From Rheum nobile (lineage: Eukaryota; Streptophyta; Magnoliopsida; Caryophyllales; Polygonaceae), in contig WOAB01000760.1 of assembly GCA_027886185.1 (NCBI GenBank), forward strand, positions 806,001 to 870,000: a stretch of 64,000 bases of DNA. The letters run 5' to 3'. A program made the position numbers and the translations under genes. The first letter of the stretch is position 1, and each line of letters starts with the position of its first letter. The notes under the pieces are model-generated. The model did no database searches, had not been told where the DNA came from, and worked only from the letters and a program-made list of their open reading frames with translations. This document shows, in pieces, positions 33,574-45,396 of this stretch.

Positions 33574-35173
33574 TATCCTATTTTACCTGATCTCGTCGCT
33601 CCATGGTGGCTTTGGCTCGTTTCGAGATTACGTCGTGCAAGAGGCCTTGCGCAAGTAACATGGCGACCTCTTTGCGTAAGGCGATGCATTCGTCCGTCAA
33701 GTGACCATGGTCACCGTGGAATTCGCACCACCTGCTCATTTCCTTCTTGACGTCCGGTCGGTCTCTCTTTCGGGGCCATCTTACTTCTTTCCCATATTTG
33801 TCGAAACTCTTGACGAGCTCCGACACGGAAACGCTGAAGTTGTAAGATTGAACCCTAGGAGGCAACGTCGGACCATCTCTCCAGTCTTGAGACCTATCTT
33901 GGAAGGAGTTTACCTGACTTTGCTCATTTCGATTACGAGGGTAGGGGTGATGACGTCTGTCTCGACGGTTGTCAAAAGAGGACTTGCGATCGGATTGGTC
34001 GGGTCCATGGGATGCTATTCGCGATTCGCGATCTTCTTCCAAACGCACCTCGTCCATGGTTTTGGCTTGGACATCTTCGAAGCTTCTGCATGGGTACTTG
34101 GTGATCTCGTTGTAGAGGTTGCTATCCTTGATCAGACCTTGTCTGAAGGCTTCGATGGAGGTGGTGACGTCGCAATGGGAGATCGTGACTTTTTCCTTAT
34201 TATACCTATTAAGATAGTTTCAGAGAGGTTCATTATACCTTTGGGTGATTCGATAGAGATCAATTGACTGCCTTTCGAGCCTTCGACTGCTTGCGAATTG
34301 GACTTTGAAGGAGTTGACCAGATCCGTGAACGAGGCGACCGTTCCCTGAGGCAAACGCATAAACCAGGTCAGCGTGGGGCCCGCGAGAGTCGTGCCAAAA
34401 CTTTTGCACATGACAGCCTCACGACTCTTCCTTGGAACAAATGCAGTCATTAATTTTTGTTTATAGAGAGAAATATGATCATCTGGATCGTTGGTGTCGT
34501 CGAAAGTCGTCATGTTAGAAAGGTTGAACTTCTTCGGGATTTCGACTCTGGCGATTTCCTCGACGAACGGAGATTCCTCATATCCGTCTGATGCTTCTTT
34601 CTCGATCAGCTGCGAAACTCCGGGAATTCTAGCGATGCGATCGTCGAGTGCCTTCATATGCTGACTGAGTGTCTGCTGGACGAAAGCCAAGATATCGGGA
34701 GGATTGGTAACCTGCGGCTCGTCGATCCGGGTTCCTGCTGACCCGATCGGTGTGGAGAAAGTAACATTATTAGTCGAAAAGGGATTGACCAAAGGAGTTC
34801 GATATGTACCCTCAGTATGTACGGGGTGTCGAACGCTCGGGGGAGTCAGCTCGACGCCATCCATGTCAAGACGCGTTTGGATGTTGCTATGGATGGGCAT
34901 CCGCCTGGATCCAGAAGCCATTGACTGTACCTGCGATCTAAGAGACTCATTTTCACGGATTAGTTGTGCGATCTCGGCCTCAGATTAGGTGGATAAGGTA
35001 GCCAGGGCTTCGGTCTTTTGGCGTTGTTGGGCAAGCTCGTCTTGTAAGGTAGTCATTTTTTGGGCAAGCTCTTGGAGTTGGTTCGGAGTAGGGTTTTCGG
35101 TTGTGTTTCCTTGAGTTTGGGAGTCGTCTTCGAGACGTGGCTCCTCGTCACCGGTAGGCGGGTTAATAGTCAT
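33574..35173 (-). pseudogene. Element A gag, N-terminal and central part
   Basis: Starts MTINPPTG at 35173, 57 bp inside the 5' LTR. It has a coiled coil (ELAQQRQKTEALATLST), a TAA at 34985-34987, gag core and the C/H-type segment (WCEFHGDHGHLTDEC). It is interrupted by element B just after ERRDQVK and resumes at 13231. Confidence 0.86.
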
Positions 35174-35229
35174 GGTTGGAGGATTTTTGAGATGGTGATC
35201 GGAAAGTTGCCCCATGGTGGGCGCCAAAT

Positions 35230-35884
35230 TGTTTTGGGGCGAAAAGATCAGTCGACCTAAATCGCCTTAGACGGGGTAACGAGTCGATCGGATAATACAA
35301 AACAAATCCAAACCAAATAGACAATCAACCACGTAAAGAATAGATGCAAAATCATAGTATGGTATATTGATCAATTGATGATAGAATCAAATCGATGTAC
35401 AACTTATCCTTGAAGAGTAAGGGATCGAGTCCTGTTCGACAAGCGGTTTCGATGATTCGATCGACTATGATCGGGTAGTATCCCAGGGGGCTTGAGTGAG
35501 AGTGAATATGCTAGTAAGCTTTTTTGAGAGCTAAGTGAGTGAATACTGCTTGTAGACGTGTTGTGTGTCGATCGTTTCTTCGTGATCTACTTATGGTATC
35601 TTCCTCTTCCGTCCGTTACTTATCTTCGTAATATCCTCCATTCATTCCATGCGTGATCTTCGGGATCCCTCTTGAATGTTATCGTAATCTTCGTGTTTAA
35701 TTTTGTTACCGTTTGCTGCTGATCAGGCAATTAATGCCCTGGGCAAAATCTTCGGAGTTGGTCGGATCCCACGCGTCTGAGGAGTGTCCGACGCTTCCTT
35801 CTAGTTTCTTCTGGCCTTCGACTTTGCTTGGATCTTGGCCCAATTTGCTTGCACCGATCCCTTTAGAGTATGTTGGGCCCAACA
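35230..35884 (-). repeat. Element A 5' LTR (right)
   Basis: 655 bp. TSD GTTAC at 35885-35889 equals 5707-5711. Confidence 0.94.
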
Positions 35885-36049
35885 GTTACTATATGTTCAT
35901 AAAAACTTCATCTTTGATTAAGTTGTACTAAAAAGTTGGAGATTTTGTGTGCAAAACTACATGTTTGATTGTTTGACCTTGTTATATTGAATTTTGACTA
36001 GATCATTACAAGTGCAAGAACTTTGTTCGACGACTGTTTTTTGAAAGAA

Positions 36050-36190
36050 AATTGTCCGTGACGGATGGACTTGTTTCATCCGTCACGAATGGATGTCCTT
36101 CATCCGTCACGTATGGAAAGGGTTCATATGTGACGAATGGGATGCTACCATCCGTGACAAATGGAATGTGTCTATTCATCATGGATGGAT
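36050..36190. repeat. Cluster 2 of the TCCGTGACGGA-like motif (MULE intron 1)
   Basis: Five copies in both orientations (TCCGTGACGGAT, ATCCGTCACGAAT, ATCCGTCACGTAT, ATGTGACGAAT, ATCCGTGACAAAT) within 140 bp, just upstream of exon 2. Confidence 0.7.
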
Positions 36191-36252
36191 TTGTTTGACA
36201 GAAACTGGATTCTTACATGCTTCTATGGTAACTTGTTTTTTTACTTCAATAG

Positions 36253-38523
36253 GAGAACAATATCGTGAACAACGGTATTAACAATTTTTCCCTGAATGAT
36301 GCGTGGGACATGGCACCACCTCCCTTCTCACTTGGGTTGTTCGGCGAACCTATGGCGCCTCAACAACCTCATATGTCGGGATTAGATAGTTTTGCTCGTA
36401 GTAGAATTTCGTCCGTAAGGTGGCAGGCTCCACCTCAGTTTGGGTTTCCGGCATTACACACACAGCCGCGGTTTGATTATCCTACACCTGAATAAGTGAT
36501 TGTTTCAGAAGATTATTCAGAGAAGTTTACCACGGGTGAAGTATTCGGCTCCAGGGATGATGCAATTAATTGGGATAGACAGATTGACTTTGATAATCAC
36601 TTATGCATCACTATTGGTCGGGATAGAAACCTTGGTGGAGGAAGCCTTCGGAAGACATGGTTGTTGTGTGAAAAAGCGGGATTTACATTCCTAAAGATGA
36701 AAACATAGTAAGGCAAAGAACAAGGAGCAACAATGTGATTGTCCATTCAGATTGTTGTGTCAAGAAAAACCGAGGGACTCATATACAATCAAGGTAGTTG
36801 TTGGAACCCACAACCATGTCACTAATTATGACTTGTATGGGCATGCATTCGTTGGCAGGATGACACTTGAGCAGAAGAAGTTGTGTAATGTCATGACAGA
36901 AAATCATAATAAACCATCTAAGATTGCAACAACACTTAACCAGGACCCAAACAACTACACTAAAATGAAGCAAGTGTACAATGATATGTACAAGGTCCGA
37001 CATAGTGGGATGGAAGTAAGAACCGTGGTCCAAGAGTTCTTCCATAAGTGCAAGGAGAACAACTACTTTATGGAGTATAGGTCGGATCCAACGACGAATA
37101 AGATCGCCGACATTTTCTTTGCCAGTCCAGATTCCATGAAACTCCTAAAGGCATTTCCGTACGTCCTTTTGCTAGACTCCACATACAGCACAAACAGGTT
37201 AGTATAACACATCTACTTGTTGATATGTTTATTCATTATGCATGACACATCTACTTGTGCAGGTATGACTTGCCTTTTCTCGAAATTATAGGATTCACGT
37301 CTACATGGAAGAACTACAATGTGGCGGGGGTGTTTCTACAACGTGAGAAATAAGACAACTACGTGTGGGCCGCACAACAACTTCTTGAAATGTGTAAAAA
37401 GTGTCAAGTAACACCGACATTCCTAGTGACAGATCGTGAAAAGACCTTGATGAATGTGTTAGATAGACTCTTTCCAAGTGCAAAGTCTATCCTCTATAGG
37501 CGCCATGTGAAGAAGAACATAGAGGACAATGCTAGGAAGGTGATGAAGGATAAAAGCTTGGGTACAAGGTTTGCAAATACATACTACAATTTATTCAAGC
37601 AAACAACTGTACCCGAGTATGAGAGAGAGTTGCGCAGAATTGAGTCGGAATGGAGGGCTTTGCCACGTCTGACTCAATATGTAAGAAACAATTGGATGAT
37701 CCCGTATGGGGAAAGACTCGTGTCAATTTGGATAGATACTATGTTCACGCTTGGAACTTCCACAACAAATAATTTAGTGCATTGTCTAATCTGTACTGCA
37801 TTCTGTATTCACTCATTTGCTATATTTTGAGGGCATTCTGTTATCTACATAGCTTTTTGTTTCCACACGTGACGGACGAAAGAGTTTCGTCCGTCACGTA
37901 TGAAGTGCATCCATACGTGACGGACAGTTTATGCAGATAACAAAAATATCTCATATGATCAAACTTTAAACTCTTTTGTACTAAATATAGGGTTGAAGGA
38001 GCACACTCTAGTTTGAAAGACTTCTTGACTACTCCACATGGTAGTCTAGACACGATATTCGGTCAATATCATTCAAAGATGGGTAACCAAGTGAAGGAAA
38101 TCAAGGGGACCTTCAACGAGAGTGCACAGAACATGATGATGCTTGTGACAAGAGCTGATGTTTTCAAGTTGTTGAAGTACAAAGTATATAAGGTTGCACT
38201 TGACCGCTTGACTGAGGAATACATAAAAGGGGAAAATAGATTTCATGACCATACATGCACATGCCAGATGAGGGTGAGAGATGGATTGTTGTGTGTGCAT
38301 GACATCGCTAAATATGTGACGAGTTCAATCCCTATTAAGCTTTCAGCGTTGCATCCGTTTTGGAGACGATTGAGTTTGTCAGAAGTGCAAGATGAAGGTG
38401 AGGCTGAGGTAAAGCGCAGAGTCGCGAGATCTTTGATGGATCAATTCTTACCAACAACGTGTAGCAGGTCGATATCTGACGACATCCATGCCGTGAACAC
38501 TCGCCCAATGAACGATACATGAA
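36253..38523 (+). pseudogene. MULE transposase gene (exons 2 onward)
   Basis: MULE/FAR1-type transposase, nuclear, acting on the element's ends. The exon starting at 36253 follows a TTCAATAG acceptor. The N-terminal DNA-binding module (TGEVFGSRDDAINW, then CDCPFRLLC and the GTHNH motif) is followed by the MULE core: LLLDSTYSTNR, an intron at 37198-37262, then FLVTDREKTLMNVL. A second intron (about 37775-37991) precedes RVEGAHSSLK. A SWIM zinc finger (CTCQMRVRDGLLCVH, 38258-38302) and a tail ending at 38523 complete it. It is decayed: TAA at 36493-36495, a frameshift near 36706-36712, TAA near 37350, and an apparently mutated donor at the second intron. Confidence 0.82.
37864..37925. repeat. 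Cluster 3 of the TCCGTGACGGA-like motif (MULE transposase intron)
   Basis: Inverted pair CGTGACGGACGAA / TTCGTCCGTCACG plus a third copy ACGTGACGGAC, located inside a transposase intron. Confidence 0.7.
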
Positions 38524-38541
38524 TGCCAACGTGCCGGAACC

Positions 38542-39585
38542 CTAAGAAAGATTGCGAGTAGCACGAATGTCACTCACGTAGGTCAGATAAGGCATGGGAA
38601 ACATGTGTTGGGACTTGTCATGAAAGAGGGTCGAGCCCATCAGGTACAACAGATAACCCGACGCGATCTTCTCATCATCTAGCTCTGTGGTCAAGCAATG
38701 ATTTTTCAGGTTGTCTGCAGTGAGTCCACGTGTAGCCATTTCGGGTGTCAAGGAAAAGAACTCGATTGCCCTCGTCGCTTGTTCATTGAACAATTCATTT
38801 TTGCCCTTGCTGCGATCTTGGAGAGGAAGTCCCATTCCAACCCCATCAATCTTGAGGCCCAAAATCATGTAGGCATCCAGGAGAGTGATCGTCATCTCTC
38901 CAAATGGCATATGAAATGAATTGGTCTCCGGCTGCCATCGCTCCACAAATGCAGAAATCAAAGGCTGATCTACAAAAGTGTAGATCATGTCCTGTAAATG
39001 TGTGATGCAGTTATTTCGAGCAAGATGGCACCATGGAAAGTGATCGTCTAGCCTCTATTTCTTTAGCTGCTCATGTATGTGCTGAAACGTGAGAGTTTCT
39101 CGCTCCTGTAAAAAGAACATGTTAGATACAAAAATAAATATGGAAATAATTTAATAACAACATCAAGTTTTGATAACTTACGATGCTCTGATAAATGAAG
39201 TATGTTGTGTGGGATGTGAGGCTAAACAACAAGTCTGGGTTCTGTAGACCTCCCGCTACAGGTCCTACCAACTTCGGATCTATGACATCCCGACCTCTAG
39301 TTTGTCTACGTTGTCTACCCTGCTGCCTAGGCTATGTAGAAACAACCGGTTCCTCAAAGCTAGGCTGTTGAGCGGGCCAAACACCTTGCCCACTCATATC
39401 TCCTAGCCGCATGGGCCAACCACTAGGTTGCTCAGGTACAGGAGGTACATACCATGTCGAATCCTATAAAACAAATTATTAGAAACAATATTAAATAACC
39501 GACAGGTTATTCTCTAAGCATATGTATAGTTACTTACCACATTCGGGTTAACATTCTGGTATATGGGTGGATCGTTAAACGCCAT
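38542..39585 (-). pseudogene. Plant mobile domain (PMD) gene carried by the MULE
   Basis: Three exons on the minus strand: 39585-39538 (starts MAFNDPP), 39463-39182 and 39105-38542, with GT/AG borders and phase 0 throughout. The plant mobile domain of the MAIN/MAIL family, which also occurs in transposons, is visible from PKLVGPVAGGLQNPDLL through HFPWCHLARNNC, FVERWQPETNSFHMPFGEMTITL and YLLYLMGSTLF. It ends about 19 bp from the transposase stop, so the two genes converge tail to tail. The C-terminal third of the usual domain is missing. Two in-frame TAG codons (exon 2 after EPVVST, exon 3 after EQLKK) mark it as decayed. Confidence 0.72.
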
Positions 39586-40082
39586 GGTGTTCAGTGGCGG
39601 GTCTGCATATGCCGCTTCCTCCACCGGTTACTGTGCTTGGTCCCACCCCGTCGCCTCTTTTTGATTTTTTCTTCGAAGGCTCCCTTCTTCGATATACGAT
39701 GGCCTCCTGATCTTGTTCTTGTCCCTCACGGACTGTGTACCGCCTTCGATGGCGGGCAGATCTTGTCTAGTTATCCATATATAAAAGGAAAAAAAAACAC
39801 ATTAGAAACAACAAAAAACAATGAATTCTGCATGCAGTGAAAAGCCAATTCATATCATTGAACATATAACATCATCCATAGATCACAACACACATACATA
39901 TAAGAGATAAATCAAGAATCACACAAATTGCAAGAACACAACACACATACATATAAGAGATAAATTGAATTAAATCTACACTACTCCAACTTAGCCTTAA
40001 GATAAATTCATGAAAAAAATCTGCATGCAGTGAAAAACAGATCAACAAGATAAATTCTGCATGAAGTTGAAGATGAAAAACA
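39586..40082. other. MULE right non-coding region
   Basis: 5' flank of the PMD gene and AT-rich repeats (AACACACATACATATAAGAGATAAAT occurs twice, about 39886-39965). No gene supported. Confidence 0.5.
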
Positions 40083-40340
40083 GATCCGTCTGTGACAGAT
40101 CAACACAATCCGTCCGTGACTGATAAAATAGATTCGTCTGTCACGGACGGGTTGTTCATCTTCAACTTCAGCCATTCAAACATGGCGAGATTCAACACAT
40201 TCAACCACATCATTTCGAACAACATTTGTCCAGATCCAAGCAATTTTTCCGTTTCAAACAACATTTATACAAGTAAATTCAACATTAAACACTTTTGTCC
40301 GTTACGAACGGATATGTTTGGTCCGTCACAGGCAAGATGA
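40083..40340. repeat. Cluster 4 of the TCCGTGACGGA-like motif (MULE right subterminal)
   Basis: Copies in both orientations (CCGTCTGTGACAGA, TCCGTCCGTGACTGA, TCGTCTGTCACGGACGG, TCCGTTACGAACGGA, GTCCGTCACAGG). Confidence 0.7.
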
Positions 40341-41006
40341 CAATGTGGTAAACATCCCCGGTCTTGACATTTTAGAGGCCCTGGGGCAAAAATTAAGTTA
40401 GGGCCCTAACATGTTAACTTTGACCTTATTTGACAGCTTAATTTACAATTTATTTATTTATTTATAATGTAATTTTGATAACAAGTAGTTTTCAAATTTT
40501 AAATTTGAATAATATGAGAAAATGTGAATTGGGAGAGGTGAATACTTATAAATAATAATATATTTATAAATATTATGACCATACAAACCCTAAACATATG
40601 CATTTTCTTTCGGAAAACAAATTAAGGACTCTAAAATAGTACATGTTAATAATAAAAGTTATATGTATAAAAAAAAAAGCAAGACATAGCAATTCACCCG
40701 ATCACCGTCGCCTTAATTGAAAATAAATAAAAATTAGTAACAATTAAAATTACGAACAAATGCCAATAATAATGCATATATTCTATATGATATTTTTTTA
40801 TCAATTTGAGAGAAGTACTGATAATAATGGCCATATTTTTCAATTTGAGAGAAGTGGGCCTTTTTTTATTATGTTGAACCTTTTTTGTTTAAAAATACAT
40901 AAATAAGTATAAATTATAAACGTGGATTAGGCCTTCTTGGTATATAAAAATAAATAAAAGAAGAAGCTACAACACGGATTCGAACCTACGTGTACAATTT
41001 TTTTAA

Positions 41007-44000
41007 CGGACAAATTAAATACACGCGAGAATGGAGCTAAATGGACGCGAAACTACACGCTTAAGCTAAACGTCCGGTTTTACACGCTTAGCTTAAGCGT
41101 GTAGGGGTATTATTGGTATTTTAAAAAAACAGCCCACAGTTCTTACACGCTTAAGCTAAGCGTGTGCCCACACGCTTAGCTTAAGCGTGTAGTTTTTTTT
41201 TTTTTTTGCAAGTTTAAAAGCACACGCTTATCTTAGGCGTACAGTACAAAAAAAAAATTCCCAAAATTGCATTTTTTCCATAATCATGTAGAGAATTTCA
41301 ATACGAGTCCGTACATATAAAATTCGTCCAAAACGGACATCGTTTGCCCCTCCAAAAGCCCAAAAAACGAACCCTTCAACCCGCGTGCGTATCTTCTTCG
41401 AACAGTCCATCCGTAAGCTTTTATAAGCTTCAATGGAGGATTTGGCAAATTTCTTGGATCCGATTGAAGCCATTAACTATTGGGCATTTAAGAGGACTTT
41501 ATCATACACGTAATTCCACATTTAATCGGATTGAATGTCGATTAAAATCGTAGAATTTTATCCCCAAAGTCACCGTGTCGTTCAAGGGGTCGATTTGAAC
41601 AAATTCAAAATTGGACCAAATCATCTTCAATTGGAGGGCATGAACCATAGGGCCTTGTTGAGGGTGTCTTAAGATTCAAAATGCCTATAAAATTCCCTTC
41701 AATCGTTGCCCCAATGCATCCAATTTCAAAGTCAAAACTCATGAATCCTAAATCCTGTTACTGGTTGTTCTTGACCGAAATTCGAGCACATGAAAGCTTT
41801 ATTCTTGCAATTGTTGGTACTACTAGCCTTGAAAATTGGTCCTCTTTCAAAGCCCTCTCTTTACATCGCCGGAAAAAGACCACTTCCATTCAATTTGGAG
41901 TTTTTCCGACGATGTGTCAAGAAGGTATTCCGACGGGATTGAATTTGTGCCCATTTTGCGATTTTGGGGTATTTTTCATTTGTTTTGTCTTAATCTTGGT
42001 TAAGTTAATTAATCTAGATTAGTGAAAAAATATTTTAGGATCAATTTGGTGTCCGGCATATAATATGTAAGTAATAAGTTTATAATATTTAACCATAATG
42101 TGTAACTATAGTATGTAAGCAATAAGTTCATAATATTTAACTATAATACGTAGTATATAAGTAATAAATTCATAAATATTTAACCATAATGTTTAACTAT
42201 AGTATATAAGTAATAAGTACGTAATACTTAATTATAATGCATAACTATACTTTATAACTAATATATTTTGTAATACTTACTATAATACATAACTATAGTA
42301 TATAAGTAATAAGTTCATAATACTTAACCACAATATATAACTATAGTATATAAGTAATAAGTTCGTAATACTTAATTATAATGAAATACTATAGTAAATA
42401 AGTGTAACTATATGAAATTTCATGAAGTACTATAGTAAATAAGTCTAAGTATACTAGATTTAATGAAATACTATAGTATATAAGTCTAAGTATACTAGAT
42501 TTAATGAAATACTATAGTATATAAGTCTAAGTATACTAGATTTAATAAAATACTATAGTATATAAGTCTAAGTATACTAGATTTAATGAAATACTATACT
42601 ATATAAGTGTAACTATATGAAATGTAATGAAATATACTATAGTACATAGTGTAACTATATAAAATACTATAATTTCATTAAATCTAGTATACTTAGACTT
42701 ATATACTATAGTATTTCATTTAATTTCATATAGTTACACATATATACTATAGTATTTCATTATATTTCATATAGTTACGCTTATGTACTATAGTATTTCA
42801 TTACATTTCATATAATTACACTTATATAGTATAGTATTTCATTAAATATAGTATACTTAAACTTATATATTATAGTATTTTATTAAATTTCATATAGTTA
42901 CACTTATATAGTATATAGTATTTCATTAAATCTAGTATACTTAAACTTATATACTATAGTATTTCATTAAATCTAGTATACTTAGACTTATATATTATAG
43001 TATTTTATTATATTTCATATAGTTACACTTATATACTATAGTATTTCATGAAATTTTATATAGTTACACTTATATACTATAGTATTTCATTATATATCAT
43101 ATAGTTACACTTATGTACTATTGTAATTCATTATATTTCATATAGTTATACTTATATACTATAGTATTTCATTAAATCTAGTATACTTAGACTTATATAC
43201 TATAGTATTTTATTATATTTCATATAGTTACACTTATATACTATAGTATTTCATGAAATTTCATATAGTTACACTTATATACTATAGTATTTCATTATAT
43301 ATCATATAGTTACACTTATGTACTATTGTAATTCATTATATTTCATATAGTTACACTTATGTACTATAGTATTTCATTAAATCTAGTATACTTAGACTTA
43401 TATTTCATTATATTTCATATAGTTACACGTATATACTATAGTATTTCATTATATTTCATATAGTTACACATATATACTATAGTATTTCATTATATTTCAT
43501 ATAGTTATACTTATATACTTTAGTATTTCATTAAATCTAGTATACTTAGACTTATATACTATAGTATTTTATTATATTTCATATAGTTACACTTATATAC
43601 TATAGTATTTTATTATATTTCATATAGTTACACTTATATACTATTGTATTTCATTATATATCATATAGTTACACTTATGTACTATTGTAATTCATTATAT
43701 TTCATATAGTTACACTTAAACTTATATATTATAGTATTTTATTATATTTCATATAGTTACACTTATATACTATAGTATTTCATTAAATCTAGTATACTTA
43801 GACTTATATACTATAGTATTTCATTAAATCTAGTATACTTAGACTTATATACTATAGTATTTCATTAAATCCAGTATACTTAGACTTATATACTATAGTA
43901 TTTCATTAAATCTAGTATACTTAGACTTATATACTATAGTATTTCATTAAACTAGTATACTTAGACTTATATACTATAGTATCTCATTAAATTTCATATA

Positions 44001-45396
44001 GTTACACTTATGTACTATACTATTTCATTAAATCTAGTATACTTAGACTTATTTACTATAGTACTTCATGAAATTTCATATAGTTACACTTATTTACTAT
44101 AGTATTTCATTATAATTAAGTATTACGAACTTATTACTTATATACTATAGTTACATATTATGGTTAAGTATTATGAACTTATTACTTATATACTATAGTT
44201 ATGTATTATAGTTAAGTATTACAAAATATATTAGTTATAAAGTATAGTTATGCATTATAATTAAGTATTACATACTTATTACTTATATACTATAGTTAAA
44301 TATTATGATTAAATATTATAAACTTATTACTTACATATTATATGTCGGGCACCAAATTGATCCTAAAATATTTTTCACTAATCTAGATTAATTAATTAAA
44401 CCAAGATTAAGACAAAACAAATGAAAAATACCCCAAAAACCGCAAAATGGGCACAAATTCAATCCCGCCGGAATACCTTCTTGACACCTCGTCGGAAAAA
44501 CTCCAAATTGAATGGAAGTGGTCTTTTTCCGGCGATGTAAAGAGAGGGCTTTGAAAAAGGACCAATTTTCAAGGCTAGTAGTACCAACAATTGCAAGAAT
44601 AAAGCTTTCATGTGCTCGAATTTCGGTCAAGACACAACCGGTAACGGGATTTAGGATTCATGAGTTTTGACTTCGAAATTGGATGCATTGGGGCAACGAT
44701 TGAATGAGATTTTATAGGCATTTTGAATCTTAGGACACCCTCAACAAGGCCCTATGGTTCATGCCCTCCAATTGAAGATGATTTGAGGTCCAATTTTGAA
44801 TTTGTTCAAATCGGCCCCTTGGACGACACGGTGGCTTTGGGGATAAAATTCTACGATTTTAATCGACATTCAATCCGATTAAATGTGGAATTACGTGTAT
44901 GATAAGGTCCTCTTAAATGCCCAATAGTTAATGGCTCCAATCGGATCCAAGAAATTTGCCAAATCCTCCATTGAAGCTTATAAAAGCTTACGGATGGGCT
45001 GTTCGAAGAAGATACGAGCGGGTTGAAGGGTTCGTTTTTTGGGATTTTGGAGGGGCAAACGATGTCCGTTTTGGACGAATTTTTTATGTACGGACTCGTA
45101 TTGAAATTCTCTACATGATTATGGGAAAAAAAATGCAATTTTGGAAGGAAAAAAAAATTTGTATTGTACGCCTAAGATAAGCGTGTGCTTTTAAACTTGC
45201 AAAAAAAAAACTACACGCTTAAGCTAAGCGTGTGGGCACACGCTTAGCTTAAGCGTGTAAGAACTGTGGGCTATTTTTTTAAAATACCAATAATACCCCT
45301 ACACGCTTAAGCTAAGCGTGTAAAACCGGACGCTTAGCTTAAGCGTGTAGTTTCGTGTCCATTTAGCTCCATTTTCGCGTGTATTTAGCCATTGCC
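41007..45396. mobile_element. Foldback (long inverted repeat) element, MULE-like
   Basis: A 4.39-kb element whose two halves are inverted copies: left arm about 41007-42110, right arm about 44300-45396. It is flanked by a 9-bp duplication TTTTTTTAA (40998-41006 and 45397-45405), the size typical of Mutator-like elements, although poly-T weakens this. The outer arm contains several near-palindromes of the form ACACGCTTAAGCTAAGCGTGT. The inner arms carry mirrored reading frames that come simply from the inverted repeat. The centre is a long AT-rich tandem array. Confidence 0.8.
42110..44300. repeat. AT-rich palindromic tandem array, unit about 41 bp
   Basis: Repeats of a unit containing ACTATAGTATTTCATTAAA and CTAGTATACTTAGACTTAT. 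Left of about 42660 the unit runs in one orientation, right of it in the other, so the array itself is a large imperfect palindrome inside the foldback. The clearest head-to-tail copies are at about 43780-43990. Confidence 0.85.

Larger units (their letters stand above)
5712..35884 (-). mobile_element. Element A: Tat-lineage Ty3/gypsy LTR retrotransposon, host of B and C
   Basis: Two 655-bp LTRs (5712-6366 and 35230-35884) start TG and end CA and are flanked by a 5-bp target-site duplication GTTAC (5707-5711 and 35885-35889). The orientation is minus: the 5' LTR is on the right, followed leftward by a PBS, gag, protease, RT, RNase H, second RNase H and integrase. An antisense gene lies next to the left (3') LTR. 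With element B and its TSD copy removed, A is about 9.8 kb. By eye I count about 22 substitutions between its LTRs (about 3.4%). Confidence 0.93.

Noticed and set aside
42110..44300. Regular repeats that could be taken for a CRISPR array
   Set aside because: Units are contiguous, AT-rich and without unique spacers, inside a eukaryotic foldback element.
41681..44630. Conserved protein-like frame in both foldback arms (plus 41681-42022, minus 44388-44630)
   Set aside because: Conservation between the arms follows from the inverted repeat. No family is recognised and the frame is short.
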